Assembly: GCF_019279795.1 (NCBI RefSeq)
Contig: NC_056725.1
Coordinates: 1,611,887,359 to 1,611,951,358 of the forward strand
Direction: 5' to 3'
Origin: Protopterus annectens
Taxonomy: Eukaryota; Chordata; Ceratodontiformes; Protopteridae
DNA: 64,000 nt
Part shown: positions 1 to 12,029 of the stretch, piece after piece
How the letters are laid out: every line of letters begins with the position of its first letter
How positions within the stretch are numbered: the first letter of the stretch is position 1
Program-made: the position numbers and the translations under genes
Notes under the pieces: generated by a model
Seen by the model: the letters and a program-made list of their open reading frames with translations, nothing else
Told to the model about the DNA's origin: nothing
The model's database searches: none

Positions 1-59
1 GTTAGGGTATCTACAAGAATAAATTCCTCATTTACACCCAAAGTAGTTTTAGAGTTTCT

Positions 60-470
60 TTGAATCAGGCCATCAGTCTCCCAGTGCCTGATCCTAACCC
101 TAAGAACCATGGAGAAAGGATTTCACATACTCTGGACAGGTCAGGTACTAATTTGACAAAACCAATTCCTTTAGAACAGCCAGTCAACTATTTATTTCTT
201 ATGTTTGTACAAAGAAAGGACAAGAGTCAAACAGATCATTTCTACTTTGTTGCCGTTGATTATTGCCTTTTGGTACACCCACTATGGTAAACCAGTTCCA
301 TGCAGTATTAAGGCACACTCTCAAATGACCTTATATTCTTTGATGGCATATTGGAAAGGAATGGACACTAGAAGTTTTCTAGAGACAGCTATATGGTCCT
401 CTGCATATACCCATAGAAGGCATTACATAGTGGATTACCTTGTTTAGATCCCGGATTGCCTTTGCTAGGA
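60..470 (+). pseudogene. DIRS-like tyrosine recombinase, C-terminal fragment
   Basis: Two overlapping frames (60-290 and 205-447) read together like the C-terminal half of a DIRS tyrosine recombinase. Recognisable pieces are a SFRTASQLFISY-like stretch (family pattern 'TKSFRKTESLFISY'), then KAHSQMTLYSLMAYWKGMD, where the family has the KAHSTRA...W box with catalytic His and Arg, then WSSAYTHRRHYIVDYL, which matches the region with the nucleophilic Tyr (usually TFIKHYKLD). The HxxR box appears altered (HSQM instead of HSTR), so a catalytic residue is probably lost. At least one frameshift separates the two frames. The enzyme would join the circular DNA intermediate to the target. Identification rests on motif memory, not a search. 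Confidence 0.65.
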
Positions 471-564
471 CTATTACGCAGAGGTTTCTAGATCGGTACC
501 CTTCCTCCTTAATGGTTGGGTACGCTTTGATAATCAAGTCATACAGCTTAAAGGCTAGTGCATG

Positions 565-655
565 CAGGGGTGGGAATGATCAACATAGTACAGTTGTGTA
601 TGTTGCACTTAACCATAACAGTAGACATTCAAATTCCTGACTGCTGCAGTAGCTG
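565..655 (+). repeat. DIRS internal complementary region (D0)
   Basis: The core ACATAGTACAGTTGTG at about 583-598 is followed by GCACTTAACCATAACAG and CTGCTGCAGTAGC. It closely matches the equivalent region of D2 at 31591-31687 and is partly the reverse complement of the right terminal repeat at 883-952. In DIRS elements such a region spans the joined ends of the circle and templates completion of the termini. Confidence 0.55.
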
Positions 656-882
656 TACCTACCCTCTATCCTTCTAATGGTATAATGGTTGTTTCTTATG
701 TGTTTAGTTCAGAGCGAGTTCACTATTTAACATTTAGGCAAGAAAATCCTGAAGATTCTCCACTATGACTGCTGATTTTTCCTGTACAGGGTTACCCAAT
801 CAGTGACTGTAGGAGGGAATCAGAGCTTTTGGAAGCTGGCCATTTGCTGTGTCTTGTGCAAGACACAACCTATATAACATCA

Positions 883-952
883 TGGGTACTACAGCAGTGA
901 AGATTTTGAATATCTCCTTTTATGGATGAGTGAACCTTACACAACTGTACTT
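883..952 (+). repeat. DIRS right inverted terminal repeat (D0)
   Basis: GGTACTACAGCAGTGAAG leads into ACACAACTGTACT. The right terminus of D2 (31988-32062) has the same start (GGTTACTGCAACAGTGA) and end (ACACAACTGTACT). I take the end of the element as about 952. Confidence 0.55.
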
Positions 953-2410
953 TCCCACATAAAATAAGAAACATTCTTGATAAAATGTACTATATATTTA
1001 ATTACACATTGATCAGTCTTTCTTTTTTACACAGCCACAGAATATTACTTTGAAGAGCAGTGCAAACATCTGTGACATTTGCTTTTTCAATGTCTTATTA
1101 GATAGCAACATTCTAGGTAAAATGTCCTTGACAGGCACTTTGTTTTTTGTTATGTTACTCTGTACTTCTGCACTTCTACTATTTTCCGTCTTGTTAAAAG
1201 TTACTTTTCTATATTTCATAGTCATCTTTAAGATGGCCCTGTTATACATCAATATATCTACAGGCTGATAAGCTTAGCTTTGTGTATTGTCCTGTAATGT
1301 AAACAGATGTACAGAAAGAGTACTGCAAACAGGAGTGTGGATTTTATGTGCTCATAGCCAGCTTTAGGAACCAGCAAACCCTGCTGTTGCTGGGGGCCCT
1401 AACCACAACAATTTATCTCATTTTGTCATTTTGACATTATGTTACATGTTTGTCAAACCAGTCAGAACTAGTGCAGCAATCCTGTGCATGTAATAAACCA
1501 GCAGGGTAATGATAGCACTTATAATTTATATCTGTTTTAAAATTCAAAGCTATCTCTAGTTATAGTAACAGTGTCTTGTCAAGTAACTGGTGTCGCAATT
1601 TCATTAAATGTTTTACCACTGATATAGTGCCCTTGACATAATTAAATTCTCTCTCCTGAAACTAACATAATAGCCAGCTTTAGACATCGGAAATGCCCAT
1701 GGCTGCAGAGCATTAGGGGGGCCCTCTTAATAATCCTTGACTTTGTGGGAACACTGCAAACACTGATGATGACGGGGGGAGATGATGATGGGGGAAAATA
1801 ATAATGAAAAAAGCATTCATTTTCTGACTACACACTTTACCTGAAACAGGTGGATAACGCTGATCAGTAGTGAATGAGGATGACCAAGGTAAGTGCTAGA
1901 GCCCAGCTACCCCGAGTGTCCAATCTCAATGTGTACCTTGGGTTTTAAGAAGAGCTGATGCTTCTTATCTTCAGTGATGGTTTTCTTTTTCAGGGAGTTT
2001 ATAAATACTGGCAGAACACCAGATAATAACTCTGAAATTCTTTGTTCTAGAATGCAGGGAAAAGCCAAAAATAATAGCAGAATAAAGGCTCAACACCAAG
2101 AACATTTTTAAAATATTACTCTAATTCACATAAAAATTTATTAGAGTAACACATTTTGCATCAAATGTCTGTAATATTGAATGATTTACCAGCAAATTAA
2201 ACTTTTTTTATTAGGGAGAGAGAAAAATTATGAGGCAAAATCAGGTAGAGTGACAGCTATGTATTAGTTCTCAATGAGGTAAATAAAAGTGGCTTACCCT
2301 GCTGCTGTTTGACAACTGGTAAACAAACGTCACTGATGAGTAATGGCAGTACCAGTATTGCACAATGTATTGCTATTTGCTTCAATAAGTGCAAATCTAG
2401 CATTACTTGT
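953..2410. other. No recognisable feature
   Basis: AT-rich non-coding sequence. The short open frames at 1013-1268 have no recognisable motif. The phrase TAGCCAGCTTTAG followed by a GGGGGCCCT-like stretch occurs at about 1358 and again near 1672, a hint of an old local duplication, but it is too short to call. Confidence 0.5.
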
Positions 2411-2550
<140 letters not shown>

Positions 2551-2689
2551 TATGTGTCACTGTAATCACTATTTTTTTTTAATTTTCCTCACAATAATAA
2601 TCGCATATTGTGCAGATATACAGGTAGCTACCTTTGATGGTAGGGGTGAGGAGTAAGGAGGCATGCTATGTACATCTATGCCAGCAGTC

Positions 2690-3110
2690 ATTTGAACCTT
2701 TGCTTTCATCCCAGTCTAACACCAGAGAGATGCATGGGCTGTGACTGTCTTTTCTGGAGGTGGGTAGGAAGGCAGGTGGTATTCCCAGAGAGGATTTGTG
2801 TAGCCTCACAATAATTGTCTTGTTAGCTAATTGTGAACTACTGTTTTGTTAAGCCTTGACCACTAAGGCCTAGGCAAAACATGTCCTCCTTGAAAGAAAA
2901 AAGTCAGACTGAAATTCTTTAATTTCTCTTGATTTTTGTTCAGGCCACCATTGGATTAAAAAGTTGGGGAAATGCTCTAAAATGCATCTCAGGGCATCTA
3001 TAACCCTATGGTTTCTGGAGACCCCATATTAATTGAGTTATTTCCTAAATGGTTGTTACTGTGATGTCTTGGTCAGGTAAAAGCTTGTAGAAAAGATGCA
3101 AGAAAAACTA
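2690..3110 (+). repeat. Dispersed repeat R, copy 1
   Basis: This segment aligns with 8960-9240. Shared landmarks in order are CTAACACCAGAG, a TTTTGTTCAG(G/A)CCA(C/T)CAT step, AAAATGCA(T/C)CTCAG then GGCATCTA or AGCATCTA, and TTAATTGAGTTA or TTAATTCAGTTA. Divergence is high by eye, so the repeat is old. A CR1-like LINE follows directly. Class unknown; no coding similarity seen. Confidence 0.5.
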
Positions 3111-3114
3111 AAGT

Positions 3115-5555
3115 TGAACAGCAACAATGAATTTCTTTTGTTAACTTCTAATGCACTAGACCAGCTTGTCTCATCCCCATAAGGGGTAATAGCATTCTAG
3201 ACTTGGTTCTTACCAACATGGGTGATGCTGCCCCACCCTCATAGTAAGTTCTTCCCTGGTGAGATCAGACCATCAGTCTGTCTCATATGAAGTGTCTATC
3301 CCGTTCAACCCCCCTCACCCCCAGCCGTAACCAGGCTAAAAAACTTCTCAAAAACTGACTACAACCTTCTAAGGGAGGGTATCAGCAGCTTCACACCACT
3401 GCCCTCCTCAGAGGATGCAGATAAATATTCTGAACAGTATGCCAGTGCAGTTTACAAGCACCTGTACAACTGCATGGACTCAGCCATACCCAACAGAACT
3501 AAAACCTGCTCCTCAAGGAAACACAAACCTATGTGCTGGACATCCTCTATCAACAGGTTTTACAACAAAAGGAAGAAACTGTTGTCCAAGGGTAAAAAGG
3601 CACAAATTCCCAATTGGAAAAACTCCCTCCTTAGCCTCAACAAGCAAATTAGATCACTAGTGAAAATCTCAAAACCCAATTATGAATTGAAACTAGCCTT
3701 CGAAACAAAGGCTAACTACAAAGCCTTTTTCAGTTACATCAGAAACCTCCATGGTAAAGCCCAGGTTTGTACCAAATTAGTTCTTAACAGTGCCACTTAC
3801 TCTGATCCTGTTGACTTAGCCAACCTGCTAACAGATAGGTTCAGTGCCACCATCAACCCCCCAAGGCCCATTCAACATCCCCGATACTTGCCCCGCACCT
3901 CACATCTCTGTAGATCAAGTGTTAAAGGTCCTATCCAAGGCAAAGAACACAGCTTCCATGGGACCTGATCCCAGGTTGTATTCTGCAACATCTTCAGCAA
4001 GAACTAGCCTCGCCATTGAGCACCCTATTCAACCATAGGCAAAGTACAGGCTTCATTCTAGTAGAGTGGAGAACTGCCATTGTTATCCCTTTACAGAAAG
4101 GTGGTGCCACTACTGACCATAGAAACTATCACCCCATTAGCTTGACAAGTCTGATCTGTAAGTCCATGGAGCTAATTATTATGGACCTCATAAACAAGGA
4201 CATAAGCAATCTCCATGCACTTGACCCCACCCAGTTCAGATTCGTCAAGGGAAGCTCTTGCCTATTGAACCTGGTTGACTTTTTTGAGATTGTCACCAAT
4301 GCACTGGATGAGGGAGAGTCAGTACACACAGCTTACCTTAACTTGGACAAAGCCTTTGACACATTCCCCCACTCGGGCATCATCGAAAAGGTAGCAGAAC
4401 TTGGCTTAAATCCCTACCACATCAGGTGAGGGGCTAACTGGCTCACTGATAAGACCCACAAGGTCAAAATTGGTGCCTTTACCTCTGATAGCAAACCTGT
4501 CACTAGTGGTGTCCCCCAGGGATCAGTCCTGGGACTCCTATTGTTTTGCATCTACTTCTCAGAGGTCCAAGTAAAGACAAAAGGCCTGTGGCTGACCAAG
4601 TTTGCAGATGACTGTAAGTCATTGACTCCCCAAATGATGTTAACATACTTCAAGAGGGTTTCACAGCAACAAATGACTGGTGCCAAAGTCATGGCCTTAA
4701 GTTAAATGCAAAAAAATGTATTATCATACCTTTCAACAAAAATACAGCCCCTACTGATTACCACATTAGCAGCAACCCCCTAAACACAGAACCTGTGGTG
4801 ACAGACCTGGCTACACAAGTTGACAATAATCTCACATTTGACCATCATGTAGCGGCAGTGGTCAGAAAAGCCTTTTACTTGGTTCATTATATAAGTAAAG
4901 GGATTGCATCCAGGATAAAGGAGGTTATTACCTCTCTGTACTCCTCCCTCATTAGGCCAATAATCAAATAGAATGCCCTGTTTGGTATGTACCTCTCCAA
5001 ACACCTTCACCAACTGGATAGGCCACAGAAATACCTCACAAAGAGAATCCATGGCCTCTAACACCTGTCCTATGTGGGCAGGCTCATATCACTATCACTC
5101 TACTCTGTATCATACAGATTGCTCAGAGGTGATCTGTTTCTTACCTACTAGGCAATCTCAGACTCTGCTCTACTAGAAATGATCCATATCCATAAGTCAA
5201 ACTCCTTGTGTAGTACCCAATCAAAAGGCTTAAATCTAATATGTGGCATTAACAAAACCTGCTGGAGAGACAGGTTTGTTTCCCAGACACTGCTCCATCT
5301 CTGGAATAGACTCCCCATACATGTCAATCAAAGTATGTCATTGACCCTCCTCAAGCTCAACCTTGATGAGTGGATGGGCAACCAAAAATTTGTCCCAGGG
5401 GGTCCACCTGTGTCCCTCACTGACAGGGGCGACAGATGCTGATTGTGGTTTCTTTTTTGGGGATAAACTCCTGGCTAGGCTTGTAAGGGCCCCAGACCCA
5501 TTAGCCTAGCAATTTCCTATGATCGTATGATCCTATGATCCTATAATCACAATTT
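3115..5555 (+). mobile_element. CR1-like LINE, 5'-truncated copy (L-a)
   Basis: A 5'-truncated non-LTR retrotransposon that starts inside the endonuclease part of ORF2 and runs to a 3' tail of diverged octamers (CCTATGAT units at about 5517-5545). The 3' untranslated part contains GGCTAGGCTTGTAAGGGCCC then TTAGCCTAGCA, the same 3' signature seen in the complete LINE at 21508 and the copy ending at 35271. A terminus built of 8-bp repeats is a hallmark of the CR1 clade. It sits against copies of dispersed repeat R on both sides. Confidence 0.85.
3162..5400 (+). pseudogene. LINE ORF2 remnant: endonuclease end, linker and RT
   Basis: The reading starts with an endonuclease C-terminus (SILDLVLTNMGDA, then a degraded SDHQSV region holding the catalytic His), the linker seen in the track 3474-3968 (CMDSAIPNRTKT, SSINRFYNKRKK, AFFSYIRNLHG), and RT blocks in several frames: [47 protein letters not shown] (motif A Asp), SGVPQGSVLG, LTKFADDCK (motif C) and the C-terminal LWNRLPIHV. 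At least three frameshifts and several stops break it. It would have encoded the target-priming reverse transcriptase. The stop just after NPYHIR (about 4428) and the frame change before 4016 show it is dead. Confidence 0.85.
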
Positions 5556-5830
5556 CTGCTCAAGCCATCACTGGATGAATAGTTTCTGTAAAAAGGAAAC
5601 AATAATAAAATGCACTTTACACCATATAGAGAGTCACAGCTTCTTGAAAAGGCTGAAGAGTAAGACAAAATGTGAGAAAAGGAAGAAAACAATGTGCATG
5701 TTGTGGGGAACCTGAGATGGGGAAAACCAGAGAGGAGCACTGGAGGAAGTGTGTGTGTGGAGTAGGAGGTAGGGTGACACAGCAGGTAGTGCCTAGGCAA
5801 TCATTTCACTTAAGTTCAACCATGTACCTA
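5556..5830 (+). repeat. Dispersed repeat R, copy 2 (diverged)
   Basis: Starts right after the LINE octamers. TTTCTGCTCAAGCCATCACTGG and AAAATGCACTTTACACCAT resemble the middle of R at 9070-9150, and the purine-rich part at 5655-5750 (GAGATGGGGAAAACCAGAGAGG) matches 9300-9360. It overlaps in content with copy 1, so the LINE has partly the same R sequence on both sides, but the two flanks are strongly diverged. Confidence 0.4.
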
Positions 5831-8120
5831 GAGCTGCTGCAGTGCATCAAAGTTGCAAGTAAATGCCAGTAACTGTGAATGTCCCTCTGTGTGACATGCC
5901 AACATGTGGTACACAGGCCTATCCTTATGTACGTTCATTGTATCTTTTGCTCAGTCTGTACTTTCTACTCCTTAAACTCTGCAGCATGAAATAAAAGGTT
6001 GCTTAGGTGGATTGCCAGTGACAGGGTGAAGTGTCCAGGGGGTCCACCAACTTGACATTTACAGGGCCCCCCAAAAATGCTTACACCTGCTCTGTGTGCA
6101 TTGCTGTATAAGATGTCTTCACAGGCTGTCCTCTAATAACCATAGACTGCTGAAGATGATTCCCTTTTTTAAAGAGTGCACTGCATGTGGGTATTCCAAA
6201 ATGAATGTAACCATGAAATTCCCACAGAGTTATTGGTCATTCTTGAAGCTTCATTGCTTATGTTCTCTGGCAGCCTTGACTGCTTTTTATACTTACAGAG
6301 TAGATTTTTTTTTTTTTTTTTTTATTTCACACCGTCCCAATCCATAGAATACCTGAGCTGGATGTTTGTATTGTGTGACATGACTTGTTTACTGTGATGA
6401 TATCTTTGATTTACAGACAATACTGCAAACTTGGTATTGTTTCATCTTCAGAGATGCTGAATAAATACAGATCTCATATGCTTTGCTATTCTGAAAATCT
6501 GAAATTAACCTATGCACTTATCCAAGCAGGCTGATATTGTAGTAATTTTAATAAATGTTTTATCTCTTTCATTATGCGTGCCCAAAGCATATCATTGCCA
6601 CACAGAAAGAGTGAGACTCTGTGATGGAGTAAAACTAAGCTGAGATAAATTCATAATGGGGTGTGGGTGGTTGTTTCCTCTCTTTACTTTTCATTCGTTG
6701 CCATTGTATGGATCTCAGTTCTGTGAAGCTATGTATAACCGACATCTGCTCTTCAATAACTGATATATATCTGCTTTTATTTGATTATCAACCACTTCTT
6801 GCCTGAAATGAAGTCCCTTTCTTATACTAGTTCAGGTATATATTCTGAACAGGAAGATTATGCTGGAAAACTATTTCGTATATGACCAGTTAGTATGTAA
6901 AACTATAACCATGCTTAAAGTTGACCCTGACTTATATTGTTCTAATCATTCCAGCTACTCTAGCCTATTCAGATGTTCTGTAATCCAAACTAAGTGAAAA
7001 TTGAAATCAAAAAACACTTAGGTAAACTAAATGTATTTACACAAACACTTTCATATTAGATTAAAAAGACTTCTGAATACATTTTCAAAAAAAACTTATA
7101 TACATTAATAATCACATGACAAACAGGCAATAAAAAGCAAGTACTATCTACTTTGTTCTGTATTTGTTTCAAAGCAGAATTGATAGAAATAAAATGATTA
7201 ATCCCTGGTGATTTATCTTTCTATATCTAGCTGTGCATGTGCAATGTCATCTCCATTACCTGAATGACATTGTGCTCACGGTCCTTTATTCAGTGTGACT
7301 GAGGTATTTAAATGGTCCTCTTTGTCATAAGGACTTGTTTGATACACAACAGGAAAGAAAACATAACATCAGTAATTCGAAAAATAAAATGTGAAAGCGA
7401 TTCATCAGATTAGCTAAAAAAGTTATAACTGAAAGTGGAAACAGGGATGTTAAGTAACCTTACCACTTGGGCATAGTGATACAAGAGACTAAAAAGTGGG
7501 ATACCACAGACAAGTTAACAACAGTAATCCAAGAGAGACACATCCTTGGATTAATCTTACTTGATAAAACAGAAGGAAATAAGTCATTGAGTAGGGCAGA
7601 GGATGCACTTATGTAGAATAACAGCACTAAAGGCAGTGAGTTGTCTAGTCTGGTAAGAAGATACACATTGCACCATGTAATGAGTACAGATGCCAGAGAT
7701 CTGTCACCCATCTCAATTTGGATATTATTAATAAGAGCTAGGAGCAGTGGTGGTTAATGGCACTAGCTGCTGGGCTGCAACACCCCCTAAGTGAAAATGT
7801 GGAAATAAAAGAAAAGAAATGTGTTAACTCAGAAAGTCAACTATTATTTTAAATTAAAAATAATAGTTAACTTTTTGTTGTGTTCCAGGTCCACAGAACT
7901 CTGTAAAAAAATCAGCTTATTACAATTGCTAGGGTGTTTTGAAAACAGCCTGCCATTAGGATCCTGATGATCAGTCTGGTTTGATCAGCAGTAATCAGCA
8001 GTGCTAAAAGTAATGCACAATGAGCGACTCACTGGGCTACTGCATGAGGTAACAGAGAGGTGACTTAGGCGGCCAGAGCCAAGAAGAAGGTTGGACTTAT
8101 GCAAGGGAAAGCACAAGTGA
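5831..8120. other. No recognisable feature
   Basis: Non-coding, AT-rich. It contains a T run at 6305-6323 that gives a spurious poly-Phe frame. An open frame on the minus strand at 7460-7711 has no motif I recognise and no supporting context. Confidence 0.5.

Positions 8121-8121
<1 letters not shown>

Positions 8122-8212
<91 letters not shown>
8122..8212. repeat. (TG)n(GA)n compound microsatellite
   Basis: About 39 TG units followed by six GA units at about 8201-8212. Confidence 0.97.
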
Positions 8213-8213
<1 letters not shown>

Positions 8214-8228
8214 TGTATGCCTATGTGA

Positions 8229-8557
8229 GTGCTTGTGCATATATGGACAAACTACTGAAGGGATCACTGGGGGAAATAATTCATTTTGGTGTCACTGAAG
8301 TGTTTGTTCATACATCAACAAACTGCTGAAAGAATTGTTGGGGGAAATTATTAATTTTAGTTCCACTGAAGTACTTGTGCATACATGGTTAAACTACATA
8401 ATGGATTAATGGCGAAATGGTGTCATTTAAATGTTTGTGCATAGATGGTAAAACTACTTATGACATTGATGGGGAAATGGTGTCATTTACTGTTTTTGCG
8501 TGTGTTGTTAAAATACTGAAGGGATAGATGTGGAAATAATTGATGGTCATATCTGTG
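8229..8557 (+). repeat. Minisatellite, about five diverged units of 60-72 bp
   Basis: Each unit begins near TTTGTGCATA(C/T)ATGG, continues to AAACTACTGAAGG or a variant, then GGGGGAAAT(A/T)ATT or GGGGAAATGG, and ends near GTGTCA(C/T)TGAAGT or GTGTCATTTA. Unit starts are at about 8231, 8303, 8374, 8434 and 8493. The first two units are about 72 bp and the later ones about 60 bp. It abuts the TG/GA microsatellite. Confidence 0.75.
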
Positions 8558-8959
8558 TATGTGAGGGAGTAGGGTTCAAATAAATTACTCTGTCCATATA
8601 TGATTTATATTTAGTCAATACAGTTGGCTTTAATCATTGGATAGTGCAAAGAAGTGATTGACACTGTAGTCATTTAGTGTACATATATATTTTTTACTTT
8701 CTGTTTCAGTTAGGCATCAACATTGCACTCACTAATCAGCTGTTTGTGGTGGTCTGGGGTATGAAGTGTGTGATAGCAACTGATGACTGTCTGAGTGTTA
8801 CACTGAGTACTGTTACCATATAACATCATTTGGTTCTCCTGTTGAGTTTTTGGCTGTGCATTCTTTCTATGTGAAGTCTTTTTCCTTTTGTAGATTTTAT
8901 CAAAGTGCTTTGGTTTCTTCTCCTAGATCCTCAGCAGTATAATATATGCTCTGGCCATT

Positions 8960-9460
8960 TGGTTTTTTACTTTTTCTCCCAATCTAACACCAGAGTGGTA
9001 CACAATGTTTTTTACAAGGGGTATGAAGACAGGCACTGTTTCCAGAAAGACTGAATATGCTTCCTTACTCATGATTTTTTGTTCAGACCATCATCATTAA
9101 GTCAAAAGTTAGTAAAAAAAAATCAAAAATGCACTTCAGAGCATCTACAACTCTGTGACCTCTGTGGTACAAGCAGAACCCTGTCTTAATTCAGTTACTT
9201 CTTCTACACTTTAACTACAGTAGACTCTTGGCTAGTTACAACATTAAAAGTATGGTAGTGGAGGAGTGTAAAAAATAAAGCAAAGTATGAAAAAGCAAGA
9301 AAGTAATCTGACTAGATGGTATGGGGACAGGATGAAGGGAAAACAGAGGAGGGAATTGGGGGAGATCAGGCAAGACTAGTGGGTACTGGGGGGAATCCAT
9401 GAAGTGCTGATTACTGCTAAACATCTAAGGTGTATATAGTCAGTAAAGTTGCTATAATGA
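8960..9460 (+). repeat. Dispersed repeat R, copy 3 (uninterrupted)
   Basis: The longest uninterrupted version of repeat R; matches 2690-3070 in its first half and 5640-5750 in its purine-rich second half. No protein similarity is visible. The stretch 8558-8959 before it holds nothing I recognise. Confidence 0.5.
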
Positions 9461-10199
9461 GGGATAATGAGGGAGGAGGGGTACTGAATCAGTCTGCAGA
9501 TGGAAGTGAATGAATGCATAGGTTTGATTACTGATAATGGTTACTGACTTGCTGTAATACAGCCTCACTACACTTTATTTGGCACCACCCAATCAGTTGC
9601 TTCCTGCAGCTCCCCTTGTTTTGAGGTCATAGCATTGTCACCTATTTGTTTTTTTTTTTGGACTATCCAGAAATCAAACTGATTTTCCAGTAGTCCAGAA
9701 AACACTGTACAAACTCTAATATTCTGTCTCAGTGAAAGAAACAGACTTTTGGAGTGTTTTAAATTTGCAGAAAAAAGGCATCACGAATGGAAAAAGAGGG
9801 CATTCCCTTGGATGATGTGACAATGATGTCACAAAATGGGCAGAAAGTGGGCAGGACATGGGTGGGTTACAGGTTGGCCCAAGTCCGATTTTCTGGTAAC
9901 CCTATGAGGCATCTGCTGACACTGGCTATGAGACAGACCTGAGGTGTCATGGTGGTAAGTGGTGCTAAACAAGTAAGTGAGGTCTGGGCAGTGAGTGTTA
10001 TACAGGAGACTGAGACTGTATAAAAGTTGCTGGAAATTAAACCTGGTATGCTTTATCTAGTGTAACACTGGTAATGTAAAGCACAGACAGTGATTAAGGA
10101 AAGCATGGTTTTTGACAGTTATATAGATGTGCCAGTTTAGTGGAGGATACATAAAGCCACACATAATAATCATGTTTGTTACAATAGAGAGCTTCTAAA
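9461..10199. other. No recognisable feature
   Basis: Non-coding sequence without visible repeats or reading frames of interest. Confidence 0.5.
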
Positions 10200-10930
10200 C
10201 TAATTTAGATACTTTATATGCTCAAGTGGGAACATGTAGGGGGATCTGTAGCTTGCAGTGATATGGTAAGAGACCTTACTGAGGGTCTCAGTGACTTCAG
10301 CAAGTTCCAGGTTGGTGGCATGTAGTATTTGACATGCTGTGACAGGATCTTAATAAATACGGATGCTCCTTCACAGTTCACTGTGCATTTACAGATGTGA
10401 TAGATGATGAGCCCATTGAAGAAATGAGTGTTGTCACAACTTTGAAACCACTTTTCAACAACTCCACAAATATCTACTTTCTTGAGAATCAAGAAGGTTA
10501 TAAGCTCAGATCTTTTGATGTTCAAGCTTCTGGCACTGAGCAGTATTAACTAGTTACCACTAGAATGACACCACTTAACTATCCAATTGTTATGTCATTA
10601 TTTTTTTTTCTTTAATCATAGACATTATTTTAGAAAAGTGTTAGGTGCAACTCAGCTGAAGTGACTCTCCCTTTGCTGATAACATTCAAAGATCTGAATC
10701 ATGCCTATCCGGTTCTCTGTCAATGTGGAAAGCCTCAGGCTGTTCATATCCACAATGGTCAATGGCTATATTATTTTTTGGGACAAGGAGGAATCTTAAA
10801 GTACCTTGTAATGACCTTACCTTATTCCTAGCACCACAAGGATAACTCATTGTAAATATCTTAGTATTTATTCCAGAGAGATCAGTACTGGTATGCCTAA
10901 CAATGGATTCCCTACTCACCAGGGCTTAGT
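10200..10930 (-). pseudogene. CR1-like LINE fragment: ORF1 esterase end and ORF2 endonuclease start
   Basis: On the minus strand the frame at 10919-10686 begins with SIVRHT and SGINTKIFT then YPCGAR, which parallels the GDSIVRHT...VTVSCLSGAR of the ORF1 esterase in the complete LINE at 25 kb. The frame at 10525-10214 starts NIKRSELITFLILKKVDICGV.EKWF, matching the start of ORF2 (NLKMHALEALLSMENIDVCAVTETWF). The DNA phrase CTTCTGGCACTGAGCAG at 10528-10544 equals CTTCTGGCATTGAGCAG at about 24367-24383. The Glu of the catalytic ETW motif survives as EKW; the GDS Ser motif has become RES. Both ORFs are broken and strongly diverged, so this belongs to another, older subfamily. Confidence 0.65.
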
Positions 10931-12029
10931 GTCTGTAGGCTTATGTGCCCTTATGGGCAATAGCTTGCAGTCTTTGTAATACACCATACATGTGTTTGAA
11001 AATGCAGGTGTGAGAGAGATAGTATGAGAGGTCCTGAGTGGCTGGGTCTTACTACATCATACCCAGAGATTGTAGGCAGAGATGTTGTTACCACCTCAGC
11101 ATATTATATCTTGGCATCAGGCTAATGTTTACTGATGAATGGGGAATGGACAGATGTGCCTTCATTGTTGTTAAGTACTTTCATCTCTCACAAAAGAGTT
11201 TGCTTGGTCGAGTAATGGCATGTCATTAAAAATAAGGCAGTTGCCACACTGCCTCTGCAGGCATATGCTGTAAAAGTGGCTGCAGAGAGAGAGGTTAAGC
11301 ATGCTGGGCATTCATGATGACAAAATTTAGACTAAGTGGTGTGCTTCATACTGTACAGACAGGATGAGAGTCTGAGGGAATAAACAAAGAATCTAGTGGG
11401 ATTACTGAAGAAGATGAAAGGAATTGACTCTAGAAGCCTAGAGTGTAGTGAGAGAGGCCTGTCTCAATTACTGTAAAAGTATCTGCTAGTGCACTGCTGG
11501 TGTGCATGACAGGATAGTAAGTACCACGGATCACTGCAGGAGCAGTTCTGCAATTATGAGCAACAAGAGTTTCACTTCCTCAAGGCATGAGTACACCAAG
11601 CAACTGTACACACCTGCGGGGCTGAGAACAGTAATAAGCAGAGAGTTATACTTTTTAAACCAGTTGTTTATCAGCCAGCTAGATAATCTAGCAAGGCAAT
11701 GATCAGCATAAAGGCCTCTGTCAAAGGCTACTGCACTGCACATTAATCCGATACATCTCTATAAAATGGGCAGTAAGAGAATAGTCTATATGAATGTACC
11801 TACTAACACTAATGCTTCTTCTTTACCTTATTCCCACACTCCCAGTGATGATGCTGTATCGGAGGCAGGGTTTTATCACTAGAGGATTCAGTAGCCAAGA
11901 ATTCTAACTCTTTAGACAGTCAGCCTGAAAATGTACAATTAAAGATGTTTTCGTTCTGTGAGACTGTCTCTAGATTAAATTATGTTTTTTTTTTTTTTTG
12001 TGGGAACAGGTGGGTGTTCCCCCTGAAAC
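10931..12029. other. No recognisable feature
   Basis: No repeat or coding similarity recognised. A phrase at about 11523 (CCACGGATCACTGCAGGAGCAGT) weakly recalls the DIRS terminal motif AGATCACTGTTACAGTAGC and could be a degraded left end of element D1, but I cannot support it further. Confidence 0.35.

Larger units (their letters stand above)
1..952 (+). mobile_element. DIRS-like retrotransposon D0, 3' part
   Basis: The window opens inside a DIRS-like element. The order is the C-terminal part of a tyrosine recombinase (about 60-470), an internal complementary region (about 565-655) and a right inverted terminal repeat ending near 952 in ACACAACTGTACT. The same order and similar sequences recur in element D2 at 31.59-32.06 kb, which is what identifies it. 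DIRS elements are known to replicate through a circular intermediate and to integrate by a tyrosine recombinase rather than an integrase. The left part lies outside the window. The element is decayed, with frameshifts and stops. Confidence 0.7.
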
